Positions 7,808 through 14,991 of a DNA stretch of 38,037 nt are shown in pieces. The stretch covers positions 1 through 38,037 of the forward strand of contig CAHJWO010000005.1 of assembly GCA_903642295.1 (NCBI GenBank), given 5' to 3'. Below the pieces are notes generated by a model. That model made no database searches, was not told where the DNA came from, and was given only the letters and a program-made list of their open reading frames with translations. The translations under genes and the position numbers were made by a program. The stretch's first letter is position 1, and every line of letters begins with the position of its first letter. The DNA is from PVC group bacterium. GTDB lineage: Bacteria; Verrucomicrobiota; Verrucomicrobiia; Chthoniobacterales; SZAS-18.

Positions 7808-8239
7808 ATGGCTCGTCGTGCGAACTCTAAAATCCGTCCCCTCTGGATCGCATTGATCCTCGGCGCGCTCGTCTTGGCGATCATCATCGGCGTGATCGTC
7901 CAGAACACCGGCGGCGAGCCCTACCGCACGCTACCGGAACTGGACATGGCTGAATACCTCAACAACGCCAACAGCCTGCAAGGCAACGTGTACAAACTGC
8001 GCGGGCAGATCGCCCAGTCGCTGGCCTATTCGCGCAGCAAAGGCCGTCTTTTCTCCGTGGAGGTCAGCGGCAACAACAATAACCACAACGGCAACTCCAC
8101 GGGCGACGTGGTGCCAATCCTCGTTCCGTCGAACCTGAGCTACCTCAATTTGCAAAAAGGCCAGCGCTACATCTTCCGCCTGGAGGTCGGGGACGGCGGT
8201 ATCCTCAAGGCGCAGGACATGAAGAAAACCTCGTCGTAA
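7808..8239 (+). CDS. Small membrane-anchored protein, OB-fold-like
   Basis: A 143-residue product. The ATG at 7808 starts a basic MARRANSKIRP followed by one hydrophobic helix (WIALILGALVLAIIIGVIV, about 13-31), so the protein is predicted to be anchored with its C-terminal part outside the cytoplasm. The soluble region has alternating strands (LQGNVYKLRGQI, GRLFSVEVSG, DVVPILVPSNL, GQRYIFRLEVGDGGILKAQDM) separated by an Asn-rich loop (NNNNHNGN). This layout is suggestive of an OB-fold, though I do not recognise a named family. An upstream in-frame ATG at 7775 lies inside the repeat and is rejected. Confidence 0.65.
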   Translation: MARRANSKIRPLWIALILGALVLAIIIGVIVQNTGGEPYRTLPELDMAEYLNNANSLQGNVYKLRGQIAQSLAYSRSKGRLFSVEVSGNNNNHNGNSTGDVVPILVPSNLSYLNLQKGQRYIFRLEVGDGGILKAQDMKKTSS

Positions 8240-8347
8240 ATTGATCGGGGTCCGCCTTCAGGGTGTTGCTGCCTCGGCTGGCTGGCTGCCCGCCTGGCTT
8301 GCGTCAACGTTGGTAGACGCGTAGTCTTCGGAACTTCCCGCCCCGCC

Positions 8348-10252
8348 ATGAAACTCCGTCGCCGCGTCCGTCAATTTGTCGCTTTCGCCGCTTTTCTTTC
8401 CCTGCTTGCCCTTTCTGGCGCCGTCCGGCTCCACGCCCAGGTCCCCGATGCCGCCCCGCCGGCGGCACCCGCCGCACCCGCCGCGTCCGGTCCGGCGGCG
8501 TTGCCGCCCGGCGTGGACCCGAACATGGCTGCCGCCGCCAGCAACCTGTTCAGCAAGGACGTTCCCTTCCTCGATCCCGGCGGTGAGATGCTCAGTTGGG
8601 ACGGCCACCACTGGAACGTCAACAACAACCGCATCTTCGGTGCTCGCTTCGAGAAATACCTCAACGCCGACGCCGAAACCGGTGCTGACGCGGCCAAATA
8701 CCGCCAGATCGTCCAGACGATCCTGACAAAACTGTCGCCCTACCACCTTTCGCCCGCTGCGATGGACGAAGCCTACAAGCTTCTGCCCCAGGCCTCCAGC
8801 TTCGAGGCCGACGCCGGTCTCAGCGATGCCCTCGCCTCCAGCATCTACAGCGTGTGGCAATCCCGGCGCGAGAACGCCCGCATCGCCCAGGCCGACGCCG
8901 CGATGGACGAGGAGCGCAAGAAAGTCGAGTGGAACGCCCGCATGACCAGCCAGAACTACGCGGGCGATCAACCCCCGGGCAAAAACGCCACCAAGGCCGA
9001 GCAGGACCAGTGGGAAAAAGATCAGAACCAGAAGCGCGACCTCCAGATGCAGCCCTACCTGACGCGTATGGTCGAGATCAAAGCCCTTACCACCGCCCAT
9101 CAAGCGTCGCGTGAATTTACTCAGCTTCAGTCCAAGGTCGAGTTTCAGGCCCTCATCGTGCAATTCTTCCTCCAGCGCCGTTTCCAGCACGTCCTGATGG
9201 CGACCCAGTTCTACCGCGCCGTTTTCGGCGAGGGCGACACCTCGCTCAAGATCGGCGACGATGCGAAAAAACTCTTCTCGCAAACCACCGGCATGCCGCC
9301 CACCGTCAGCGTGCTCGACTCTCTTTCCAAGGAAGCGATGCGCGACTCCCGCGAGGGGGTCGAGGCTTACAAATTCCTTCTGGAGAAAAACGAACTGGAA
9401 AGCGCCACCAAGCGTCTCGCGGAGGCCTTTGCGGTCGGGGAATATCTGCCTGAACTGCGCGTTCTTCCGCGCGACGGCAAGCGTCAGGCGCTCGAATTCA
9501 CCCAAAAAAGCAATCAACTGATCAGCGCATTGGATGTGAAGGATTACACCCTCGCGGCCAAGCTCGTGCGCGATCTCGAAGTGACGGCCCGGGATTTCGA
9601 CAACAGCAAGCCGATGGCCGCCATCGAAACCGCCCGCACGGTGGCCGCAATGCACCTTGCCAAAGCCAAGAACGCCGCCGTCAGCAACGACCGTGTCACG
9701 TTGGAAGTCGAACTCAAGCAGGCGACGGAAATCTGGCCGCGCAACCCGGCGCTCAGCGAACTCAGCGCCGCGATCTTCGCGCAGGGCGACGTGCAGCAGA
9801 AAGCCCTCACGGACTTCGACCAACTGCTCTCGCAGCACAACTACCGCCAGATTTACGACGACCGGATGCGTTACATCGCCGCCGTGGCCATGTCGCCCGA
9901 CCGCCAGGAATCGCTGAAAAAAGTGCTCGACGACATGACGAGCATCGAGACCGCGATCCTGCGCGCGCAGGAGGTCGCCAAACGCGGCGATTCTGCCGGT
10001 GCCTGGGAGACGGTGGAAACGGTGTTCAAGCAGTTCCCCGATGACAACAAGCTCAATCAGGTGCGCGCCTCCCTCACCACCGAAGCCGCCGACTTCGTGC
10101 GCACGCTTCGCACCGCCGAAGGCCTGGAAACCAAGCAGCAATACGGCAGCAGTCTCGCCTGGTATCTCAAGGCCCAGCAACTCTATCCCGCCAGCACCTA
10201 TGCCAGCGAAGCGGTGGAGCGCCTGGTCAAGGAAGTCCTGCCCGAATCCTGA
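8348..10252 (+). CDS. Large secreted helical-repeat protein of unknown function
   Basis: A 634-residue product with a clear signal peptide (basic MKLRRRVRQF, hydrophobic VAFAAFLSLLALSGA, cleavage near RLHAQ at about 31) and an Ala/Pro-rich spacer (about 33-55). The rest is almost wholly helical and charged. There is a WDGHHWNVNNNRIFGARFEKYL segment near 80-100 and a Lys/Glu-rich region with a KNATKAEQDQWEKDQNQKRD stretch near 215-235. Two C-terminal stretches resemble TPR-like helix pairs (AKRGDSAGAWETVETVFKQF and GSSLAWYLKAQQLYPAS). I do not recognise a named family. A periplasmic or outer-surface scaffold is plausible but inferred. The ATG at 8348 is the only start that exposes the signal peptide, and no Shine-Dalgarno is visible. 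Confidence 0.75.
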   Translation: MKLRRRVRQFVAFAAFLSLLALSGAVRLHAQVPDAAPPAAPAAPAASGPAALPPGVDPNMAAAASNLFSKDVPFLDPGGEMLSWDGHHWNVNNNRIFGARFEKYLNADAETGADAAKYRQIVQTILTKLSPYHLSPAAMDEAYKLLPQASSFEADAGLSDALASSIYSVWQSRRENARIAQADAAMDEERKKVEWNARMTSQNYAGDQPPGKNATKAEQDQWEKDQNQKRDLQMQPYLTRMVEIKALTTAHQASREFTQLQSKVEFQALIVQFFLQRRFQHVLMATQFYRAVFGEGDTSLKIGDDAKKLFSQTTGMPPTVSVLDSLSKEAMRDSREGVEAYKFLLEKNELESATKRLAEAFAVGEYLPELRVLPRDGKRQALEFTQKSNQLISALDVKDYTLAAKLVRDLEVTARDFDNSKPMAAIETARTVAAMHLAKAKNAAVSNDRVTLEVELKQATEIWPRNPALSELSAAIFAQGDVQQKALTDFDQLLSQHNYRQIYDDRMRYIAAVAMSPDRQESLKKVLDDMTSIETAILRAQEVAKRGDSAGAWETVETVFKQFPDDNKLNQVRASLTTEAADFVRTLRTAEGLETKQQYGSSLAWYLKAQQLYPASTYASEAVERLVKEVLPES

Positions 10253-10302
10253 AGTCTTCTTCGCCTGGATCAGCCTCGCGCAATCTCCTCTCTCAACTTC
10301 TG

Positions 10303-10337
10303 TCATCCTGAGCGAGTGTAACGAGCCGAAGGACCTT
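10303..10337 (+). repeat. Interspersed repeat, CATCCTGAGCGAGTG family, copy 1
   Basis: Contains ATCCTGAGCGAGTG followed by TAACGAGCCGAAGGACCTT. Near-identical units are at 13097-13128 (minus strand) and 17618-17650 (plus strand). All three lie between genes. The core resembles the TCATCCTGAGCG...GAAGGA phrase known from intergenic regions of several bacterial phyla. Confidence 0.75.
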
Positions 10338-10408
10338 CCACCGTCGAGAACGCCAAAGGCTGACCCAACCGAGAGTAACGTTAGACTTTTCTGCCACCCA
10401 TTTTAATC

Positions 10409-11806
10409 TCACCCTCGATAGTGCCGTAGCCAATCGCTTTGCCAGCGTCCGGCGGGATCATATTCCCTCTGCTGCCGCAAAAACTCGCCGAACTGCGGAT
10501 AACAAGCATCCACCTGTGCGCGGCTCGCCCAGCGGTGATACGTCAGATAAAAATTCCCGCCCATCTCCCGTGCCAGGTCGATCAACGCACAAAACGTCCG
10601 GGCCGCCTCGCTGACCGCCTCCGCCCGGTGATCGATGTGCAGATTGAAAATCACGCACGCAAAATCTTCGGTTGCCCACGCGAGGAAGCTTTCATCGTCC
10701 CGCTCGATCAGCCGCACCGTGCCGTAAATCACCACGGTCCCGCGCTCGCGCAACAATCCCGCTGCCCGCTCTAAAAACGCGGCCAGCCGCGCCCGGGGCA
10801 CGTAGAGTTCGGTGATCATTTCGCTGCCCGCGCAGCCCCGGCCCAGCCGCCGGTCAATCCCGGCGTGGTAGCCATCCACGTAGGTGCCGAGTTGATGCGT
10901 ATCGCTCCAGTAGGTCTGCCCGTTGGTCGCCAGGTAGTAGCGGCAGTATTCCTCGAACGCCCGCCGCCGGTCGGTGTGCGCCAGCCACAACAACTGCTCC
11001 CAATCTTCCGTTTGCAGATGCTTCTGCCCCTCCGGCACGGGTCGGTTGTCCTCGACGGGGCGGTAGCACGAGAAGACGCCGCGTTGCAAAAAATCAGGCG
11101 AATGTTCGTCGGTGCAAAACTGAAAATCGCCGTACTCGTATCCTGCCGCGATCCGGCTCTCGAACGCCGCCATCAGGTCCGCCGCGCGGACGACTTCCAC
11201 GCGCCGCTTTACCGGGTGTCGCCGGTCCAGTCGCAGGGTCACGTCGGCGATCACGCCGAACCCGCCATACCCACCGATGACCAACCGGAACAACCCCGGA
11301 TTTTCGCGGCGGCTGCACACCCGAGCCACGCCCTGTGCGTCCACGAGGGTAAACGCCTCCACGTCGCCGATGATCGGCGCGCGCCGCAGGCCCCGCCCGT
11401 GGACGTTGGCCGAGAGCGCGCCGCCCAGACTCAGGTTGTCGGCCCCGGTCTGCTTCTGACGAATGGTCCACACCACCGCCGCGCCCTGCTGCCGTGCGTG
11501 CAAACCGTCGATCAACTCCGGCCACCGGATACCCGCGTCCACCTTGACGATCCCTTTTTCGGTGTCCAGTTCATGAATGGATTTGTGTTCGCTCAGGTCC
11601 AGCAGGAGCGTGCCCTCGCCGAACTGCTGGCCGCCCATGGCGTGCCGTCCGCCGCAGATCGACACGGACGATCCGGTCCGCGCCGCCTGCTGGATCAGGC
11701 GGCGGATTTCGTCGAGCGTGCGCGGCGACGCGATGCCAGCCACCCGCGTGGCGCTGAGCCGTGCATGGACATCGTTGACCAGAATTCCTTCGTCAGATGC
11801 GTTCAT
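10409..11806 (-). CDS. FAD-binding oxidoreductase (FAD/FMN-containing dehydrogenase, VAO-type)
   Basis: The 465-residue product fits the FAD-linked oxidase (PCMH/VAO) superfamily, whose members oxidise alcohols, sugars or related substrates with a bound flavin. Seen: N-terminal RVAGIASPRTLDEIRRLIQ (21-39); SICGGRHAMGGQ (49-60), in which His55 could be a covalent flavin anchor; the second FAD-contact block LSLGGALSANVHGRG (126-140); and GGYGGFGVIADVTLRLDRR about 40 residues on. The C-terminal half has the substrate-cap character of sugar-acid/aldonolactone oxidases, but the substrate is unknown. The ATG at 11806 overlaps the TGA of the upstream methyltransferase (ATGA) and has AAGGAGG 4 bases before it, so the two are almost certainly co-expressed. 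No signal peptide is seen. Confidence 0.83.
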   Translation of the reverse strand: MNASDEGILVNDVHARLSATRVAGIASPRTLDEIRRLIQQAARTGSSVSICGGRHAMGGQQFGEGTLLLDLSEHKSIHELDTEKGIVKVDAGIRWPELIDGLHARQQGAAVVWTIRQKQTGADNLSLGGALSANVHGRGLRRAPIIGDVEAFTLVDAQGVARVCSRRENPGLFRLVIGGYGGFGVIADVTLRLDRRHPVKRRVEVVRAADLMAAFESRIAAGYEYGDFQFCTDEHSPDFLQRGVFSCYRPVEDNRPVPEGQKHLQTEDWEQLLWLAHTDRRRAFEEYCRYYLATNGQTYWSDTHQLGTYVDGYHAGIDRRLGRGCAGSEMITELYVPRARLAAFLERAAGLLRERGTVVIYGTVRLIERDDESFLAWATEDFACVIFNLHIDHRAEAVSEAARTFCALIDLAREMGGNFYLTYHRWASRAQVDACYPQFGEFLRQQREYDPAGRWQSDWLRHYRG

Positions 11807-12747
11807 TGTCCCTCCTTGGTTTGCGCCAGTGCCAGCCATTCACCGACGGCCAGCGGTTCATCGTGCAGGCCCGCCGGGTCCAGATAACGGGTCCGCAGGT
11901 CCTCGCTCGAAATGAGTTCACGCGCGAGCCAACCCTTTCCCTCGAGCAGCGCATCCAACGTTTCCGGGGAATGCGCCCAGCGGAACGGTTCGCCCTGCCG
12001 CCGCATCCACCATTTCACGAGCGGACTGGAACGTCGAAAGCCGATGCCGCCTTCGCTCCGCGCTTCCATGAAGGTGAACCCGAGCGATTTGGGGACCTCC
12101 ACCCCGCCCAGCGCCGCCAACTCGCCTAATAGGGAAACAACCCGCTCGGGTACGAGATACATGAGCAGCCCTTCGGCTAGGAAGAACGTGGACAGTGTAG
12201 GGTCAAATACGGGGCAGCGCCCCAGAATCGTGTCGAGCGATTCATCACCGAGGTCCCCCGGCAGGAACGTCAGATTCGCCCGGTTCGTGCCGGCGGCAGC
12301 CATCGCTTGTTCTTTGACGCGCAGGGCGGGGGAACGATCCACTTCGATAAACCGGACGGCGGGAAATTGCGGACCCAACCGCCAGGACGCGGCGTCCAAC
12401 CCGGCCCCCAGCACCACGACCTGCCGACAACCCGCCCCCGGTGGCTCGCCCGCGCCACAAGCCCCCCGCAGGAAATCTTCCAGGCAACGTTTCCGCGCCA
12501 GATAATGCGGGAGGATACCTGGCAGAAGGGAACCGACCGCCCATAGAAAAGCAGCGCGAAAAATGCGGTGGCGGGTCAGCTGCACGAAAATCCGGTCCCC
12601 TGCCGCGGGCAGAAACGGCTCCTGGAAAGCATCGCTTCCCGTTGAAAAGAGTCCGGCAAATCTTGGCTCGTGGCTGGCGACCAGCAGGCTGCGGGCGATG
12701 AACCGCGTGGTTCCCGCGACAGTTTCCGGATGAAAAGAAGAGGTCAT
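11803..12747 (-). CDS. SAM-dependent methyltransferase, leucine carboxyl/TcmP-like class
   Basis: A 314-residue methyltransferase. Seen: VVLGAGLDAASWRL (111-124), the variant motif I of the leucine carboxyl methyltransferase/TcmP-like group, followed by FIEVDRSPALRVKEQ (133-147) as the acidic SAM-binding strand and AEGLLMYL, a third hallmark. Known for the family: methylation of a carboxyl or hydroxyl group on a protein or a polyketide-like small molecule. The ATG at 12747 gives a conventional N-terminus, although the frame is open upstream. Its stop overlaps the start of the FAD oxidoreductase gene by 4 bases. The pair may therefore tailor the same small molecule, which is inference from coupling only. 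About 450 bases upstream are without a gene. Confidence 0.83.
   Translation of the reverse strand: MTSSFHPETVAGTTRFIARSLLVASHEPRFAGLFSTGSDAFQEPFLPAAGDRIFVQLTRHRIFRAAFLWAVGSLLPGILPHYLARKRCLEDFLRGACGAGEPPGAGCRQVVVLGAGLDAASWRLGPQFPAVRFIEVDRSPALRVKEQAMAAAGTNRANLTFLPGDLGDESLDTILGRCPVFDPTLSTFFLAEGLLMYLVPERVVSLLGELAALGGVEVPKSLGFTFMEARSEGGIGFRRSSPLVKWWMRRQGEPFRWAHSPETLDALLEGKGWLARELISSEDLRTRYLDPAGLHDEPLAVGEWLALAQTKEGQ
11811..11817 (-). promoter_or_regulatory. Strong ribosome binding site for the FAD oxidoreductase
   Basis: AAGGAGG on the minus strand, 4 bases upstream of the ATG at 11806 and inside the 3' end of the methyltransferase gene. It is the strongest Shine-Dalgarno match seen in the window and decides the start at 11806. 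Confidence 0.7.
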
Positions 12748-12949
12748 TGACAACGCCAAGCTTGGGATAACGCTCGCCGTTCCAAGGTGTGTGCACGCCC
12801 GCGAACCAGCCAATCGATAAATCGCGATTCAACATTGAAAAAATTGTGGGTACGGGGCTCAAACTTCTGGTTCACGGATGAGTGAGAAAATGAGAGCATT
12901 TTGTAATTGGCGCAGCCCTGCCGCGAAGCGGCTCGTGCACGGGAAGGTA

Positions 12950-12984
12950 GGGAGGGCTCTCCGAGCCCTTCCCTGACTGTCCGG
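12950..12984 (+). repeat. Interspersed palindromic repeat, hairpin type 2, copy 2
   Basis: Matches 1701-1735 at 34 of 35 positions. The hairpin AGGGCTC-TCC-GAGCCCT lies at 12953-12969, extended by GGG/CCC across a bulged T, and the unit ends with TGACTGTCCGG. The one difference between the copies is the bulged base, so pairing is fully preserved. Confidence 0.75.
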
Positions 12985-13096
12985 CCAGCCCGGTCCGGAT
13001 GCGAGGCTTACCGAAAAGAAATCCGCTCTCGTCGCGAGCACTACCGATCATCCCCCTGCTGGAACGATGGCGTCGGCTGCTCTTTTTTCCATCTGT

Positions 13097-13128
13097 CGTC
13101 CTTCGGCCCGTCACACTCGCTCAGGATG
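13097..13128 (-). repeat. Interspersed repeat, CATCCTGAGCGAGTG family, copy 2
   Basis: On the minus strand this reads CATCCTGAGCGAGTG followed by TGACGGGCCGAAGGACG. It aligns with the plus-strand copies at 10303 and 17618. Confidence 0.7.
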
Positions 13129-13194
13129 CCGGGAAGCGTTCCCGCAAAATCAATTCTCCGGCCTCCGCACGACCCACCCACGGATCTCTGCGGT

Positions 13195-14139
13195 TCAGGG
13201 CGCTTTCAATTCGCCCAGCACGTCCGCCAGCCGGTACGCTGCGAGCGCGACGCGCCGGTCGGCCACCGCGCGCGCCGCCGCGAGATAACCCGCCGGCAGC
13301 GGCGGATCGTCCGGCCCCGCCTGCTTCGCGCCCGCGAGCGCGCCGTGCTGATAGACCGCCTCCAGGCACAACGCGCGGCCCTCCTGGCTCCACGCTTTCG
13401 GGTCACGCGCCTGCGTCAACTCCGGCAATTCCGCGCGCGGAAATTTCCCGGCCAACTGCCGCCCCTTTTCGATCAATTCCCGGTGATCCAGCGAGGTCCC
13501 CGGCAGACAATCCCAGAACCAGTGCAAATTGACCGGTGCGCCACCCACGCTGAAATACATCAGGTTTCCGCCTCGGTCTCCGCCCGGCTTCGGGTAATCC
13601 GGGGAAATGAGCGTCGCACAATGCAGCGGCTGTTGCAGATCCCCCACCAGATGGATCAGCCAACTCAGGGAAGCCGCCCGGTCGCCCGCCGGGGCCTTCC
13701 CATCCTCCAATCCCGTTTGGCACCGCGCGATGCCGAAGAGTGCATCCTCCGTGCTCGTCGGCGCGGGCTCATCCCGGAACTCGGGCCCTTCCAAAGGGTA
13801 ATCGATGTAATGCCACACCGAATGCTCGAACGGGCTGCCGCTCTTACGGATGTCGTCCGGCCAGGTGGACGCGCGCATGAACAGGTACCTGCCCTCGTCA
13901 AAATCCGGCTGGTCCTTCGGCTCGGTCGCCGCCCACTTGGCGAAATCGGGATGCTGTTTCAATAACTCCGTCCAGCGCGCTCGCGCTGCGGGTGGGAGTT
14001 GGTCATAGGTCATCGACGCAATGAGCATGTGCCCGGTCGGGTTCCAGGCCCACGCGGAGGAAACGCCGCCGCACGAAAACAAAACCGCCAGCACAACGAC
14101 CGCACGACGCAGGCAAGCAAAGACAGCCGCTAAAGACAT
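13195..14139 (-). CDS. S1/P1 family zinc nuclease, secreted
   Basis: The 314-residue product carries the S1/P1 nuclease pattern. These trinuclear zinc enzymes cut single-stranded nucleic acids and remove 3'-phosphates. Seen: a signal peptide (RRAVVVLAVLFSCGGVSSAWA) whose cleavage would expose Trp32 as the N-terminal residue, needed for zinc binding in this family; WNPTGHMLIA with His37; STWPDDIR with an acidic ligand; HYIDYP (110-115); HLVGDLQQPLHC (163-174); GDRGGN (187-192); and LHWFWD (205-210). All expected metal-ligand segments are present, so an active periplasmic or extracellular nuclease is likely. It lies 98 bases downstream of an OB-fold-like exported protein on the same strand, probably in one transcript. 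No Shine-Dalgarno is apparent. Confidence 0.9.
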   Translation of the reverse strand: MSLAAVFACLRRAVVVLAVLFSCGGVSSAWAWNPTGHMLIASMTYDQLPPAARARWTELLKQHPDFAKWAATEPKDQPDFDEGRYLFMRASTWPDDIRKSGSPFEHSVWHYIDYPLEGPEFRDEPAPTSTEDALFGIARCQTGLEDGKAPAGDRAASLSWLIHLVGDLQQPLHCATLISPDYPKPGGDRGGNLMYFSVGGAPVNLHWFWDCLPGTSLDHRELIEKGRQLAGKFPRAELPELTQARDPKAWSQEGRALCLEAVYQHGALAGAKQAGPDDPPLPAGYLAAARAVADRRVALAAYRLADVLGELKAP

Positions 14140-14163
14140 TTGAAGATGGAAGCAGCCTCCCCG

Positions 14164-14223
14164 GCACTTGCACCTTGAACCCTGAACCTTCCTTGAAGCC
14201 TGGTTCTTGAATCTCGAACCTTC
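14164..14223 (+). repeat. Degenerate CCTTGAACC phrase repeat between two minus-strand genes
   Basis: A run of CACCTTGAACCCTGAACCTT, CCTTGAAGCCTGGTTCTTG and CTCGAACCTTCC phrases. It is the same family as 2509-2558 and 7747-7800, but here it lies in the spacer of a probable two-gene operon on the opposite strand. Confidence 0.5.
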
Positions 14224-14237
14224 CGCCTCCGGTGACC

Positions 14238-14693
14238 CTACTCCTTCACCTTGATCTGGTCGAGTGTATTGATGACGATTTGCAAGTCGCCCTTGTAGTC
14301 GGCCAGCTTCCCCTTGACGCTGATCGTCTTGCCGATGAACGGCTTGAGATCGTCCTCGCTCTGCGCCTTTTTGGCCCCGGTGTCCGCCCCGCCCGCCGCC
14401 GCGCTGCTCACGAAGAACACCAACGCCACGCCTTTGTGCGCCCCGGCAAAGTTCAGGTAGATCACGTTGCCGGACTTGCTGTGACCCGAGCCGGTGGGTG
14501 TGCCGGTGATCTCCACGTCTTTGCCGACGTTGGGTCGCAAGGCGTCCAGATCGCTGGCGTTGTAGGACTCCGCCGCCTCCCCGCCGGGCGCGGCGGGTGA
14601 TGCCGTCGCGGCGGGAGCCTGCAAAGGCGCGGGCGCGTGGATAGCGACGGTGGAAAGGGCGGTGGCAATGACCAGGGAAACGATGGGCAGCAT
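14238..14693 (-). CDS. Exported OB-fold-like protein
   Basis: A 151-residue product. The first 16-20 residues (MLPIVSLVIATALSTVAIHA) form a signal peptide, followed by an Ala/Pro linker. The mature part alternates strands typical of an OB-fold: VGKDVEITGTPTGSGHSKSGNVIYLNFAG, GVALVFFVSS, then LKPFIGKTISVKGKLADYKG and LQIVINTLDQIKVK. This pattern resembles small nucleic-acid-binding or BOF-type exported domains. The upstream position relative to the S1/P1 nuclease suggests a joint role in handling extracellular nucleic acid. That is inference; no catalytic residues are seen. Start ATG 14693. Confidence 0.68.
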   Translation of the reverse strand: MLPIVSLVIATALSTVAIHAPAPLQAPAATASPAAPGGEAAESYNASDLDALRPNVGKDVEITGTPTGSGHSKSGNVIYLNFAGAHKGVALVFFVSSAAAGGADTGAKKAQSEDDLKPFIGKTISVKGKLADYKGDLQIVINTLDQIKVKE

Positions 14694-14821
14694 GGTGTCA
14701 GCAGGTAGAGGTGGCGATCAGTGGAAAGAGCCGCGCGATGGGATCGGCAGGCGTCCGCCGGTCGCGCGGGATGAACGCCCGCAGACTATCTCCCGATCTA
14801 TCGTCCGGCAAGTAAAAGGCC

Positions 14822-14853
14822 GCGACGCCTGCGACGCCTGCGACGCCTGCGAC
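14822..14853 (+). repeat. Nonamer tandem repeat (GCGACGCCT)n
   Basis: Three perfect copies of GCGACGCCT plus a partial GCGAC, in the gap upstream of the PEP-CTERM gene. It is too short and without spacers, so it is not a CRISPR. Confidence 0.85.
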
Positions 14854-14991
14854 ATAAAAAGACATTTCTCCCGCATTTTCTGCGTGCCTTTTTTTTGGAT
14901 TGTCACGAAGATGTCACCGTGCCCCGGTTGACCTCCGGGGCGGGAACTCGGGTAGCTTTTCCACGTTCGGAAAAATCACGTTTGCTCGCTC
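14854..14991 (+). other. Upstream region of the PEP-CTERM gene
   Basis: This holds a T8 run (14889-14896) and a short hairpin CCCCGG-TTGACCT-CCGGGG (14922-14940) about 50 bases before the ATG. TTGACC within the loop could serve as a -35 box, but no good -10 follows. It could be an operator, and no function can be assigned with confidence. Confidence 0.25.

Larger units (their letters stand above)
12748..13194. other. Gene-free stretch of 447 bases with two repeat copies
   Basis: This lies between the start of the methyltransferase gene and the end of the S1/P1 nuclease gene. It holds a type 2 hairpin repeat (12950-12984) and an inverted CCTGAGCGAGTG repeat (13097-13128). Open frames cross it but none shows coding character or a recognisable protein. 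No convincing promoter was found by eye. Confidence 0.6.

Noticed and set aside
8258-10306. A 682-codon open frame on the minus strand
   Set aside because: It is antisense to the secreted 634-residue protein, which has a real signal peptide; the antisense product shows no domain or coherent start.
12907-13965. A 352-codon open frame on the plus strand
   Set aside because: Most of it is opposite the S1/P1 nuclease, and the product is Arg-rich without any motif; the part in the gap runs through two dispersed repeats.
14822-14853. A possible CRISPR seed
   Set aside because: The units are directly contiguous, 9 bases long and without spacers; no cas gene is near.
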